Notes under the pieces: generated by a model | What the model was told of the DNA's origin: nothing | Databases searched by the model: none | Seen by the model: the letters and a program-made list of their open reading frames with translations, nothing else | Source: Undaria pinnatifida | Taxonomy: Eukaryota > Sar > Phaeophyceae > Laminariales > Alariaceae | Assembly: GCA_012845835.1 (NCBI GenBank) | Contig: JABAKD010000013.1 | Coordinates: 6,275,628-6,339,627, forward strand | Direction of reading: 5' to 3' | Length of the DNA: 64,000 nucleotides | Made by a program: the position numbers and the translations under genes | Shown: positions 21,500 to 31,860 of the stretch, piece after piece | Layout: each line of letters begins with the position of its first letter | How positions within the stretch are numbered: the first letter of the stretch is position 1

Positions 21500-22620
21500 A
21501 GGGTGATGTTAGGCAGTCTGTGCGCGGAAACTATAAAACCCGTTTCTGAGGGGGACAAAATCTGACAGCTGTGGAAGGAAATGCATCAGTTTATCAAGTG
21601 AATCCTGTAAGTCGAATAACCGGTGAGGGGAGGGCGGAGTTTTTTAGGACGTGGGGGCCTGATTTTGGTCAAAAGGGGGGCGGGAGGGGGGGAGGGGGGG
21701 GAGGGGACGGGTGGGGCAGCTCAATTTGAAAATTTAAATCCTTCCTGTCGGGGAGGGAAGGGGAATGTGGCGGGGGGGGCGGGGGGCGAGGGCTTTAGGT
21801 CGCATAGATGTAGGGGTTTGGTATACGCGTGTTGCTAGGTCTAGGCGATGGTGCGGGTGGTGGGGAAGGAGGGGGCGTTGGGGGCGGGGGGGGGGGGGGG
21901 GGGATTGCAGCAGCGGCATGAACGGCTCTAAAACGACAACGAGGCGATATCCAGGGCGTGGAAGTGTTTATTACTCTGGCGGATTTCGATATTAGGTGGG
22001 TTAGAGAGAGCGAGGAAAAAAAAGGGGGGGGGGGCGGGAAGGGTTTTCAAGAGGTTTACGAGGTCACATGCAATATTAAAATACACTCCAGCTATGAGAT
22101 CAAGGATTTGGTCGACACTGATCTTCGCAACATTGTGTGTGATCCTCCGATCGCGCGTATTAATCATATATGTAGGGGCTTGCTATGCGGGCGGTGCTGG
22201 ATCTAGGCGATCGTGCGGGGTGTGGGGAAGGAGGGGGCGTTGGAGGGGGGGAGGGGGGATGAATGAAAGCTACGTCATGGATGGCTAGAAAGATAATGAC
22301 GTGGTATCAATTGCTTAGAAGTGTTTATTACTCTGGCCGATTTCGATTGTAAGTGGGGCGTTTGAACGAACTGGGCGGGGAACGAAAGGGGGGGGGGAGG
22401 GCGGAGGTGAGCTGGAGCTACGGCATGGACGGCTAGGTGGATAATGAGATGATATCAGCTGGCTGGTAGTGTTTACTACTTTGGTAGATTTTGATTTCAG
22501 GTGGGGCGTTTGAACAAGAGGGATCGGGGGGGGGGGGGGGGGGGGTTCAATTTGTGCGCGGAAACTATAAACTCTTAAAGGGGACGAATCTGACGGTTGT
22601 AGCAAGAAGACACCCCTTTA
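21500..22620 (+). repeat. G-rich tandem repeats with G-quadruplex potential
   Basis: Three related units (about 21830-22030, 22190-22400, 22400-22560) contain GTGTTTAYTACTYTGGYNGATTT and a GGTGGGGCGTTTGAAC-like tail with long G runs. A GCGCGGAAACTATAAA..GACAAAATCTGAC motif occurs at about 21515 and 22555, outside the G-rich core. A fragment of the 141-bp family lies at 22075-22165. Confidence 0.6.
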
Positions 22621-22799
22621 TATCACCCGCCTGGTAATGTTCATTATTTCAGAAGGTTTGATGTTACATGTAGTATGCAACCCAGCTCTTAGGTGTAGTA
22701 AACAACGTGTTAAAAGCTTCATACTCTGTTATTGTACATGGATCGAAAGATAGAATATTTCAATCGGTGGGTACAATCATGTAGATACCATTATTTTCT

Positions 22800-23430
22800 G
22801 ACATCGCTAATTGTAAGAAAGAGATACATATTGCCAAATGCAACAGACGAGGCGATGTGGTCATGCAATGTCACCGCCATTGAGAACGAAAGGGAGAAAT
22901 GCGAATCGTTAGTGTTTTGAAAGGAACGCTTAGTGTACACGCGCTCAATTACGTTACTTCGTTAGTCATACTTCGCTTGGCATAGGTTGGGAGGCGATCA
23001 TGCAAGCGGTATGTACGGAATACCCTACGTAATAAGTTGGTAGTGCGGTTTACCGCAATTTTAGCATATCTGTCTGTACCTCCTTTTCGCGTTATTATTG
23101 TCTCACATATACGATTTTACGCCTATGATTTTTACCGCGCCGATGTGGGGCTCTGAGGTCGCCAACTCTAAGGCAGAGATATATCTTACAAATACACCAA
23201 TCGAGGTGACGTAGGCATGCGATGTCACCACTATTGAACGCGAGGGTGACTTAATTTTGTTACGCATATGCTACTGAGTTTGGTAGAGGTTGTCAGGCGA
23301 TCATGCAAACGGCCAGAGGCACGAAATACCCTGCGTAAGAGGTTGGTAGTGTGGTCTTCGTACCGCAGTGTTAACATATCCATCTACTTCTTTTTCACAT
23401 TGTTATTATCTAGTGTACGATTATACGCCC
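22800..23430 (+). repeat. ~302-bp tandem duplication
   Basis: AGGCGATCATGCAA occurs at about 22990 and 23291. Matching flanks include AGAGATACATATT../AGAGATATATCTT.., CATGCAATGTCACCGCCATT/CATGCGATGTCACCACTATT and TACGATTTTACGCC/TACGATTATACGCC. Divergence is roughly one base in four to five. The frame KRYILPNATDEAMWSCNVTA at 22825 is not preserved in the second copy. Confidence 0.65.
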
Positions 23431-23549
23431 TGTTTTCTCGCCACTGTCGTCGAAGATGTTGTGGTCCTGTAGATGTCGCGTCCATGTCTGGTGCTCTTGC
23501 TAGTGGTGTCCATGAAAACACGCCCTAGCGCGTAGTAGATGATCGCTGA

Positions 23550-23936
23550 GTGGTGTTCCTTTCCTTTACATCAAGCCAGGTAGCATATGTCAACGCAACC
23601 GCTTGCTTGAAAACGACGAATAGAATTCCTCACACACCTGATAGAGAGGAGCGCGGCCCGAAGATTGTTCAGTATACCGACGGTCAGGAACAAGTTATCG
23701 AGCAGCGCACTTCATTTTTACTACCGCTCCTCACTCCACCTAAAACACTACGGGCATGCGTTGGACCCAGTTCGCTGATGCCCAAAACCAATTGCAAAGA
23801 AGGTGATGTGGTGGGCGAATGCTGTAATGATGGGCGCTGCTACGATTACCTCGTCTCTTGTTCTGTTTGTTTTTGTGTTCTTGATGAACCTGGTATTTGG
23901 CAACGAGCAGTTTTGACGTATTTCAGGTGTGTGTAA
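23550..23936 (+). CDS. Hypothetical ORF, 128 codons
   Basis: I do not recognise this frame. It begins with a non-ATG codon in the ORF as drawn. The central part reads KIVQYTDGQEQVIEQRTSFL and then LLPLLTPPKTLRACVGP, followed by a Cys-rich stretch (ECCNDGRCYDYLVSCSVCFC). There is no clear acceptor or donor at its ends and no related sequence in the window. It could be an exon or a chance frame; it follows directly on the 302-bp duplication. Confidence 0.2.
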   Translation: MVFLSFTSSQVAYVNATACLKTTNRIPHTPDREERGPKIVQYTDGQEQVIEQRTSFLLPLLTPPKTLRACVGPSSLMPKTNCKEGDVVGECCNDGRCYDYLVSCSVCFCVLDEPGIWQRAVLTYFRCV

Positions 23937-24066
23937 AGACTATATGTAGACTATGCGATGTTTCTGAGTCGTAGGGGCCTCAATTTGGAATCCAGGGTAC
24001 ATGGGTTCCATCTTTTGACTGGGTTTCGTATGTAGACGTGAATGTGGTTTTAGTGTGTGGGCATTC

Positions 24067-24640
24067 TTAGTTGATGTTCTAGACTTCGTTATCGTGTGGT
24101 TTAGAGTGGTGTTTTCGAATACACATTATTTTGTGTCCGCGTGGTTGTTGCTACACGTGTATGTTCTGGTTGATGTTCTAGACTTCGTTATCGTGTTGTT
24201 TCAGAATGGTGTTCTCAAATGCATATTATTTGTGTCCGCGTGGATGTTGCCACACGTCTATGGTTTAGTTGATGTTCTAGGCTTCGTTATCGTGTTGTTT
24301 CAGAGTGGTGTTTTTGAACACGTATTATTTTGTGTTTGCGTGGTTGTTGCTATACGTGTATGTATTGGGTGATGTTCTAGACTTCGTTATCGTGTTGTTT
24401 CAGAATGGTGCTCTCAAATATGCTTGTGTCCGCGTGTATGTTGCTACACGTGTATGTTTTGGTTGATGTTCTACGCTTCGTTATCGTGTTGTTTCAGAGT
24501 GGTGTTTTTAACACGTCTTATTTTGTGTTCGCGTGGTTGTTGCTGTACGAGCATGTTTTGGGTGATGTTCTAGACTTCGTTATCGTGTTGTTTCAGAGTG
24601 GTGTTTTCAAATACATACTAGTTTACGGTGGTTGGGGGGG
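24067..24640 (+). repeat. Six copies of a 99-bp, frame-preserving hydrophobic repeat
   Basis: GTTGATGTTCTAGACTTCGT-type words start at 24070, 24169, 24268, 24368, 24462 and 24561, a 99-bp period with one single-base gain and one short deletion. Because 99 is divisible by three, the frame encodes 33-residue hydrophobic repeats (VDVLDFVIVLFQSGVF ... WLLLHVYVL) over two ORFs of 105 and 121 codons (24055-24372 and 24405-24770), broken only by the frameshift in copy four. The repeat resembles a membrane-spanning segment with a short loop. No flanking exon was found, so coding use is not shown. Confidence 0.85.
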
Positions 24641-24829
24641 TGGCCTGTTGTGCATATCCGCAAAACGTATTGATGTACGCCGAGAAAAGTGCCTTGGAGG
24701 GCTAAAAACGAAGTTGCGAGGGACGTTTGAGGATTTCAACGTTCCCCCTCGCCGCTTTTGTCAAATGTGATTAAATAAATAATATCCCTGGAGATAAACA
24801 CGCATATATTTTATAAAATTTCAGAGTGA

Positions 24830-25275
24830 TAACGTATCAAGTTGGCGCCCCACAGAGTTTTTATTATTATTATATATATATATATATTTTTTTTGGGGAG
24901 GGAGTAGCCGGCTTTCATTCTCGAATGCTGTATTAAGAGTAACGTGTAAGATAACTAATAATATTCTGTATTCGTACTCCTCCCGATATTGAAGCCGGGG
25001 GGGAGAAAAACAAAATAAACCGCCTACCATACATATGATGAAGTAAATTGGAAACTACAGTAATAAGTTTATAAAATAGATGTTATGTTAGATCTACGTA
25101 GCTCGAAATTCCCCACATAAAGTAAAAACACCAGCACTTACCATTATAGTGAACAAGAAATAGGACCCCTCCTAATAGAAACTCACTCAAATAGTATATT
25201 ACAAGTACCAACAACGCAGCTTGCAAAGATGAGTATTGACTCTGAAATTCGTTGAACTCACAGCTGACGTCCTTG
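24830..25275 (-). repeat. A/T-rich interspersed family, long uninterrupted copy
   Basis: Reverse complement of the order in 14800-15420, from CATTCTCGAATGC to CAGCTGACGTCCTTGAAAT. Contains the empty site for the 141-bp insertion near 24950-24965 and a (TA)n run at 24875-24890. Confidence 0.8.
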
Positions 25276-25295
25276 AAATATTTTTTATAACAATA

Positions 25296-25600
25296 CAAGG
25301 GCTCCGCATGGGTGCCGGCATTCGCCGGCGCCCATGCTTCGGGAAGGGCAGGGCGGCACTCGGACGAGGAAAAGGGGAAAAAGTTGTAGCTGTTCGATTC
25401 CACATTATTGGAAGTTTAAAGTAATGCCGAGAGTTTAATACGAATATGAGGTTCTAAAGATCATAATTGGACATTCCATGGCGCCCATTCTTTGGGTGAG
25501 GAAAGGTAGCACTCGACGAAATAAGATGTAGTAATGAAAAAATTGAAGCTTAAAGTAATGCCAAGAGTTTAATACGAACATGAGGTTCTAAAGGTTTACT
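25296..25600 (+). repeat. Foldback-end-like segment with ~131-bp internal duplication
   Basis: CAAGGGCTCCGCATGGGTGC and a long hairpin (GGTGCCGGC / GCCGGCGCC) start inside the tail of the preceding family copy, after TTTTTTATAACAATA. GTAATGCC.AGAGTTTAATACGAA occurs at about 25420 and 25556, so a ~131-bp unit is repeated. The same end begins the 6.75-kb foldback element at 29140. Confidence 0.6.
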
Positions 25601-26200
25601 TTGATGGAAGGAAAATATATGAACGAAGGAAGCAAGCATAGGCGAAACACTGTTATTAAAACCGTCGCGAAGTAAAAGTAGGCCAGAAATGCCGTAAGGA
25701 GAATTTGAGAACCTGCTTGGCTTCGAGGCTTCGAGGCGAAAGGAAAGAGGAGATGTCATCAACAAAAATGATATCGGACGGAATGAATGGTTGAAAATGT
25801 TTAATTTACGGAAGAGAAAAAGGAAGGCGCCGTTGATTGTGCCTTCGAAAACCCCTCGTCGTTAACTCCCACAGTAGACGAAGAACTTACCATGTTTGTT
25901 TGCAAAATACACGATGAACTCACTCACAGAAAAGAACTAAAAAAGACGACACTGCATGCCTTCAATTAGCTACTTCAATGTACGTGGCACTTACACTGGT
26001 GAAGATATACAAAAATTAACAACGAATTATGCAGACTTGGAGAGGGGCGCTAAAGGTGACATAGAATGCCCTCGATCCAATAAATAATAAAGGGGATATA
26101 GAAATGCCCTCGATCCAATTGGCACCTTCAACGCAGAGAACTTACACCAGAGAAATGGCAAGCTAAACGGAAAAAGGGGGATAATCAAGCCTCACACAAG
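25600..26200. other. Region without a recognisable gene
   Basis: A-rich DNA with frequent stops. CCCTCGATCCAAT is repeated at about 26070 and 26110. No splice-flanked frame is visible. Confidence 0.4.
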
Positions 26201-26545
26201 ACAAACAAAATAATCCTAGACCGGTATGAAATCGTACCACTATCACTAACAGCCCACGACTCTGTGGAAGGTAGGCCTCAAAACAACTTAATCCGTATGA
26301 CAGATCAGTATTTGATTGCACCACCTCGTAGTCACAAAACAGCTCTCCGACTCGGCGTGAGATACACGATGGGTCCTCCGGGCTTACTTGCACAATGTAC
26401 GAAGAACTCACTTAGAGAGGAGCCCTAAAGGGGATACAGAAAAATAATCCTAGACCGGTATGAAATCGTACCACTATCACTAACAACCGCCGACTCTGTG
26501 GAAGGTAGGCCCCAAAACAACTCAATCCGTATGACAGATCAGGTT
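26200..26545 (+). repeat. 234-bp-period direct duplication
   Basis: TAATCCTAGACCGGTATGAA starts at 26211 and 26445. The shared segment runs about 105 bp to CCGTATGACAGATCAG with few differences. Confidence 0.8.
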
Positions 26546-26549
26546 TGAG

Positions 26550-27650
26550 CCTATTGTAGACCAAGCATGCTCAAGATGATGAACACTCCAACAGCACCAA
26601 ACGCAATAATATAAAATGCCGAATTATTAGATCTACTACTACTGGTATAGCACGCGTTCTTCTGGACGTATCATGACACATGTATGTATCGTCTTGCAGC
26701 CACACCTTCAGCCATATGGCCAGCACGCACACAGCACATCACAGCCCAACAGCACACACGCAACCAACCGCTGCACGCATGAAGCCTACACGTAGAAGTG
26801 TGGTGAGCTAAAGCTTTATTTTTCCCCATTCGCCGGAGGATAACTACAGCGCGGCACCATGAATAACAAATGACCGCGGCGGCTGGATCAGCCCTTTGAC
26901 AGACCGGCGCCCCTGCTCTCGAGCCCGGGCAAGATGTGTGTCTGTCTTGGCCTCGAACCTTACTAACTCTAAGATCGCAATTATTTGCGCGGTCGCAATT
27001 CGGCTGGTCATTTGCGTCATGTACGTTGTCTAGGGATTATTTACTTGTTTGTTGTGAAGGATGTCCGTCTGATTTTGCTTCGTAATAAAGTTGTATTCCC
27101 GCTTTCGTTGCTGGCCGTAGGAAACCTTTCGCAGATGTCGTAGTATGCACATTCGTCTACGAAAAGCACGCCATCGCTCACGCGTTATTTGTTTATTTCC
27201 TTTTGTAGGTTGTCCGTCGTTGTTGTACTAATAATATCTTATCAGACTGTAGCAGATGTAATTTCTTCATGTGCGTATTCACCCGACGAAGTTATTTATA
27301 CACATTCTTCATACAGGTTAGTAACTCCTCCAGAATGTTTTTGCGTAAGGTCGCAAAGGAACGGTTTTAAGCCAATCTGTACCTGCAGACCAAGCACGCT
27401 CAAAATGATGGAACACTCCAACAGCACCAAACGCAATAGTATAAAAAGCCGAATTATTAGAGCGATCTACTACTGGTATAACACGCGTTCTTCTGGACGT
27501 ATCATGTATCGTCTTGCAGCCACACCTTCAGCCACATGGCCAGCACGCACACAGTGCATGACAGCCCAACAGCACACACGCACCCAACCGCTGCACGTCT
27601 GAAGCCTACAGCGCGGCACCACGAATAACGAATGACCGCGACGGCTTGAT
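26550..27650 (+). repeat. Duplicated segment pair (26550-26870 and 27385-27650)
   Basis: Both copies carry GACCAAGCA.GCTCAA.ATGATG, CAACAGCACCAAACGCAATA, CGCGTTCTTCTGGACGTATC and CGTCTTGCAGCCACACCTTC. The left copy has a 58-bp insertion at 26791-26848. A shorter, inverted relative is inside the foldback element near 34185-34290. No ORF is conserved in all three. Confidence 0.8.
26791..26848 (+). mobile_element. 58-bp insertion: 5'-truncated retroposon end with CTACA duplication
   Basis: The left duplicate reads GAAGCCTACA, then the insertion, then GCGCGGC. The right duplicate (27601-27617) reads GAAGCCTACAGCGCGGC without it. The insert ends GGAGGATAA followed by CTACA, repeating the target. 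Its sequence matches the 3' end of the retroposon at 15522-15727 and the copy at 39612. Confidence 0.75.
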
Positions 27651-27654
27651 TAGC

Positions 27655-28015
27655 ACCCTCTTGCGAAGTTGTAGTTGCGGAAACATTATCAAGTACCGTT
27701 TGTAAATGATGCCGATTTTGTAAATCATCCAGGCGCGTGCAATTAAATGCCTGGTGCACAATCTGTAACCAAACAGCAAAAGTTGCACATGCCACCGCAA
27801 AATTCCAAACATTATCAAGTACCTATTTCTTGGAAACATTATTTCGTACCGTTTGGAAACGATGCCAATTTCGTAAATCATCCAGGCGCGTGCAATTAAA
27901 CACACCTGGTGCCCAATCTGTGACCAAACAATAGTAAGTTGCACATGCCACCGCAAAATTCCAAACATTATCACGTACCGTTTGGAAATGATGCCAATTT
28001 TGTAAATCATCTAGG
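27655..28015 (+). repeat. Two and a half copies of a ~150-bp repeat
   Basis: CATTATCA.GTACCGTTTG.AAATGATGCC, GTAAATCATC.AGGCG and GTTGCACATGCCACCGCAAAA recur in order. The minus strand stays open through it (134 codons) with repeated MIYKIGII words, but this follows from the repeat. Confidence 0.75.
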
Positions 28016-28094
28016 CGTTGCAGACATCAAGATGCAACCAAAATTCCCGAAATTCCTCCTCGACATGCGGTATTTTTGCAACTTCTCGCTTGTC

Positions 28095-28250
28095 TCGCTC
28101 GGCATTCGTCCGCGTTCACGTCGATGTGCGGAACGGACACGGCAGGGCGAGGGGCGTTGGAGCCGCCCCCAGAAGGCGGCGCTCGAACGAAGCTATTTGA
28201 CCGAGAATTCCAGTTCCGCGAATCGCATACTTCGGCCGAGACAAAAAACT
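28095..28250 (+). repeat. GC-rich repeat with an inverted relative at 32370-32495
   Basis: GGCGGCGCTCGAACGAAGCTA and GAGAATTCCAGTTCCG, preceded by TGCGGAACGGACACGGCAGG. The reverse complement of these words occurs in the same order at 32370-32495, inside the foldback element. Confidence 0.65.
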
Positions 28251-28309
28251 CCTGACCAAATACATGACACCAAAGAAGGATTTTGTGTATATTTATGACC
28301 CCTCCCATT

Positions 28310-28430
28310 ACGAAAAAACTCACCCACATGGTATATATTACAAGTACGAACAACGCAGCTTGCAAAGATGAGTATTGACCCGAAATTCGTCGAACTCACG
28401 GCTGACGTCCTTGAAATATTTTTGTTAAAT
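28310..28430 (-). repeat. A/T-rich family copy (head)
   Basis: Reverse complement of the family head: CAACGCAGCTTGCAAAGATG, then CGAACTCACGGCTGACGTCC and TTGAAATATTT. Confidence 0.7.
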
Positions 28431-28479
28431 GCATCATTTTTCTTTATTTATTTATTTTGCATTTGTTTTTGGGAGTGTC

Positions 28480-29070
28480 CGCGAGCTGGTGTCCGGGGAA
28501 AAATATATAAGTTTGTTGCTCTGGTCTGCTTGCCTGCTGCCGCTATTGTTGCAACTACTGCTGCCCTGCTGCTAAAGACTCTGCAACTGACCGCTGCTTG
28601 GCTGTAGCTGACCACTGCTTGGCTGTGGTGCTCAGTGTACGGGTGTGTTTAATATGTGTTCCGTGTTTGCTGAGATACCTGTATTTCCCGGGCAGATACA
28701 TACCGCGAAGCAAACCTGGACCTTCGAACAACGCCAGAAAACATCGCCTACTACAGAGAGGTTCAGTCGTGCCAAGTGATACTACCGGTGTCATACAGAG
28801 CAAATTACGCTATTTAACCTGCACTATTCCCCGTTCAGCAATGAATGGCATCGGAAAACGTACACACGCCTTCAAGCCAAAAGTTGAACTACAGTTTTAG
28901 TACAAAGCTAGACGACAGAGTCATGATGACAGGAAGATGAGAAGAGCATGGCGGAAGCGGGGAAGGTCCTGCTCTGCTCTACTCTGCCAGTGTGCTGCTG
29001 CTACTGCTGCTGCTACTACTACTGCTGGTCTGCTGCTGTACGATGTGTCTGGCTGATGCTTTGCTGCGGT
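28480..29070 (+). repeat. Composite repeat fragment
   Basis: Resembles 19650-19770 and 36480-36620: CTGCTGCCGCTATTG.., GACCACTGCTTGGCTGT, CGGGTGTGTTT, CGTGCCAAGTGATACTACCG and GCGGAAGCGGGGAAGGTCCT followed by CTGCTGCTG runs. Confidence 0.55.
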
Positions 29071-29949
29071 GCTTGCGTTTTTTTTGTGTGTGACAGACCG
29101 ACAGACAGCACTATATACATGGTATAATAATAAATGGGACAAGGGCTCCGCATGGATGCCGGCATTCGCCGGCACCCTTGCTTCGGGTAGGGCAGGGCAG
29201 CACTTCGAATTGTTCGATTCAGTACTTGGTAGAGTAAAAAAAGTCACCACCCACAATCATAGTCTGCGCGTACAGTATGTAGGGTAATGCCAAGAGTTTG
29301 ATGTAAATTAACAATCATAACAATGTACTACTATTAATAGCTACCGTTTTTTAAGTGAATCCGATGCCGAGCTCAGTCATCAGATTTCGATCTGATAAAT
29401 CCGAACACACGCCGACTGGCCCGTTAGTCTGGCGACGAAACGTGTCGAGTGCGTTTCTTGTGATACTTTAACTCAATCAAGCATCTGGGGCCAGTAAGGT
29501 GACTGACCATGTCCGCTTCGTGTTCTCGTCGTAGACACTGAGAGGCGCGCACTGAACCAGCTTCTGAAATATACAACGCATGATATAATAGTATCATCTT
29601 GATCCGAGCCTCCCAGATCGACTGTCTGTGTGTTTTCCGATCGTGGAGAGACGTGCTGACGTTGTTCCAGGCGCGAAACACGGGTGGTATGGCTGCCTTC
29701 GTCATTCAACTCCTCGAATGCTATTGCAATGCTGCTGCTTGTTGCTAGCTGTGTAGATCGCTCACTTCGCGTAGATACAGTACGCGACTACAGCGCTTAC
29801 GATTTTGGCAGCTAATAATTTCAGACTCGAGATTTTATGGACGAAAATATACACATGTAATTTTTGTCTGATCGCTCATTGGCCAGGATTCATACACAAA
29901 GTAGGCGTCACCCGGGCACGATAGGGTCACATGCCGGGATCGGAATCCA

Positions 29950-30870
29950 TCCACACATCTACAACTCCGACAACCCGGGGACGAACCCGGGTGGAAATCC
30001 CAACCCCACCGGCCGATTTTCTGATTGGCCATGGTTCGTATGTTGAGCCAGCTCCACCTCGGGAGGATATAGGGTCCCAACCCCGGTCCAGAGGTCCTTC
30101 CACATCTCTAAAACTTTCATCGACCGGGGAAGTAAACCGAGCTTTCTCGGGTCGACACCACCCTGAACGGTGAGAAAACCCCAATCGCGTTGGCTAATCG
30201 CTGATTGGTTCGAGCTCCACAGCGCCGTCCTAGGCGGATATAGGCGCATCAATGGGGGGCATATCCGTCGTACAAGGGGAAGATAGGGTCCCATCCCCGA
30301 TTCATGAATCCCCCGAATCTCTACAGCTCCAAAAACGCGGGAACCATAACGATGACCTCCCGTGTCGACACCACTCCGCACGACGTGGAACCCCAACCAT
30401 AGTAACTTACCGCTGATTGGCTGGGGCTCGGACATAAGGGCAACGCCACCATGGGAGGATATAGAGTCCTGTGCCCGTTTCAGAAATCCTGACAAACCGG
30501 GGACGATAACCGATTTCTCCCTCGGGTCGACACAGCCCCGCACAATGGTGCGACAAAAATCAATTATTCACATTGGCTTATCGTTGAGTGGCTGTGCAGC
30601 TCGTAAAGCCAGGGACACCCGGTGAGGAGATAGACCAGCAAACGGGCGGGGGGCGTTCCGACGCACCTGATGAGGATAGGGCTCCACCGCCGTTCCAGAA
30701 ATCCTTTCATACCCCATCAACTCCAACAACCGGGGACGAAAACCGACTTCTCCCGGGTCGACACCACACCGCACGGTGTGGAAACCTTAGCTAGCTGAGG
30801 TTCGTATACAACGCCAGCACCACAGAACAGGGCCCAACCCAGCTTCAGAAATCCTTCAAGGTATTTTCAA
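29950..30870 (+). repeat. Tandem units of the left foldback arm
   Basis: CGGGTCGACACCAC-type words at about 30150, 30361, 30526 and 30756 mark units of 165-230 bp that also carry GGGAGGATATAG, CTGATTGG and CAACCCGGGGACG-like motifs. Divergence between units is high. Confidence 0.75.
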
Positions 30871-31289
30871 CTAGAAAAAAAATGGGGCAACTCGTGCTAG
30901 TGCTGAATTTTTATTCGTATACCCCAACCCCGCGGTACGTGGACATTTCATTTGACCCCCTGCCTACCACCCCGCACAGTGTACAGGGTTCGATTGATTC
31001 GCTCGGCCGGGTTCGTGGATAAAGGGAACCACCACTCACCTAGAAGTTCAGCAAGTTCAATGACTATCATCTCATACTGGCCTGTGATCAGAAAAGTTGT
31101 ACATATAGACCAATTGCATAATATACAGCAGTCGGTCCAGGTCGAGTCGATCGGTGCAACTTGCTTGGGTATCGTATTATTACAACAGCAGTAATACACT
31201 TCACTTCTTTTTTTTTCCCATCCCATCTATTGCTATGCTCGCACTACTCTCGCCCTCCCAGTAGTATAACTCAGATCCGGGGTCATATA

Positions 31290-31860
31290 GCGGGCTCCCC
31301 TCCCCCCTCCCCACTACGTAACATGCCCTAATTTTTATCGCGAGAAGAATTCAGCATTTTCTTCCCTCGTCGATTCGCGTCGAATTGTACCTACCCACGC
31401 TGCGAGGCGACTTCAGCAGTTAGTTTATCCTTTTTTTCTCATTTATTTCTGCAAATATATAAAGCCGACAAAGCTTACAACGCGGTGGTTATTTAACTCA
31501 AGGACCAACGCTATTATTAGTATTATTAGTGTAACCCCACTAGACCACCGGGGCGACCGGCTCTATGTCACTCACTGCCCCGGTGGCGTATCAGGTTATC
31601 CTCGAGCCTGGTATAGGTCAATTTCGTGACTTCGAATTCCCCCGAGTGCGTACTCGTTTAATTTTTCGTGGGACTTTTTCTTGTGCAATAATTGACTTGC
31701 GGAAAGCGCGAGCGCGTGAGTTAGCAACACTCGATGAAAAATTGACGCGATCAATGGGTGCTGAACCCTATGCGCAAAAATAATTGAAGGCAATAACCGG
31801 GGGGGGGGGGGGGCGGCACCTGTGATCACGGCTTGTATGTCCAGAAGCTGGAACGTAGGA
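31290..31860. mobile_element. MITE-like element nested in the foldback element
   Basis: TAATTTTTATCGCGAGAAGA.TTCAGCA at 31330 and, inverted, TGCTGAACCCTATGCGC at 31768 form inner inverted repeats. The right side (GCGGCACCTGTGATCACGG after a 14-G run) matches the right end of the element at 1683-1965. Length about 0.55 kb, no coding capacity. Confidence 0.5.
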
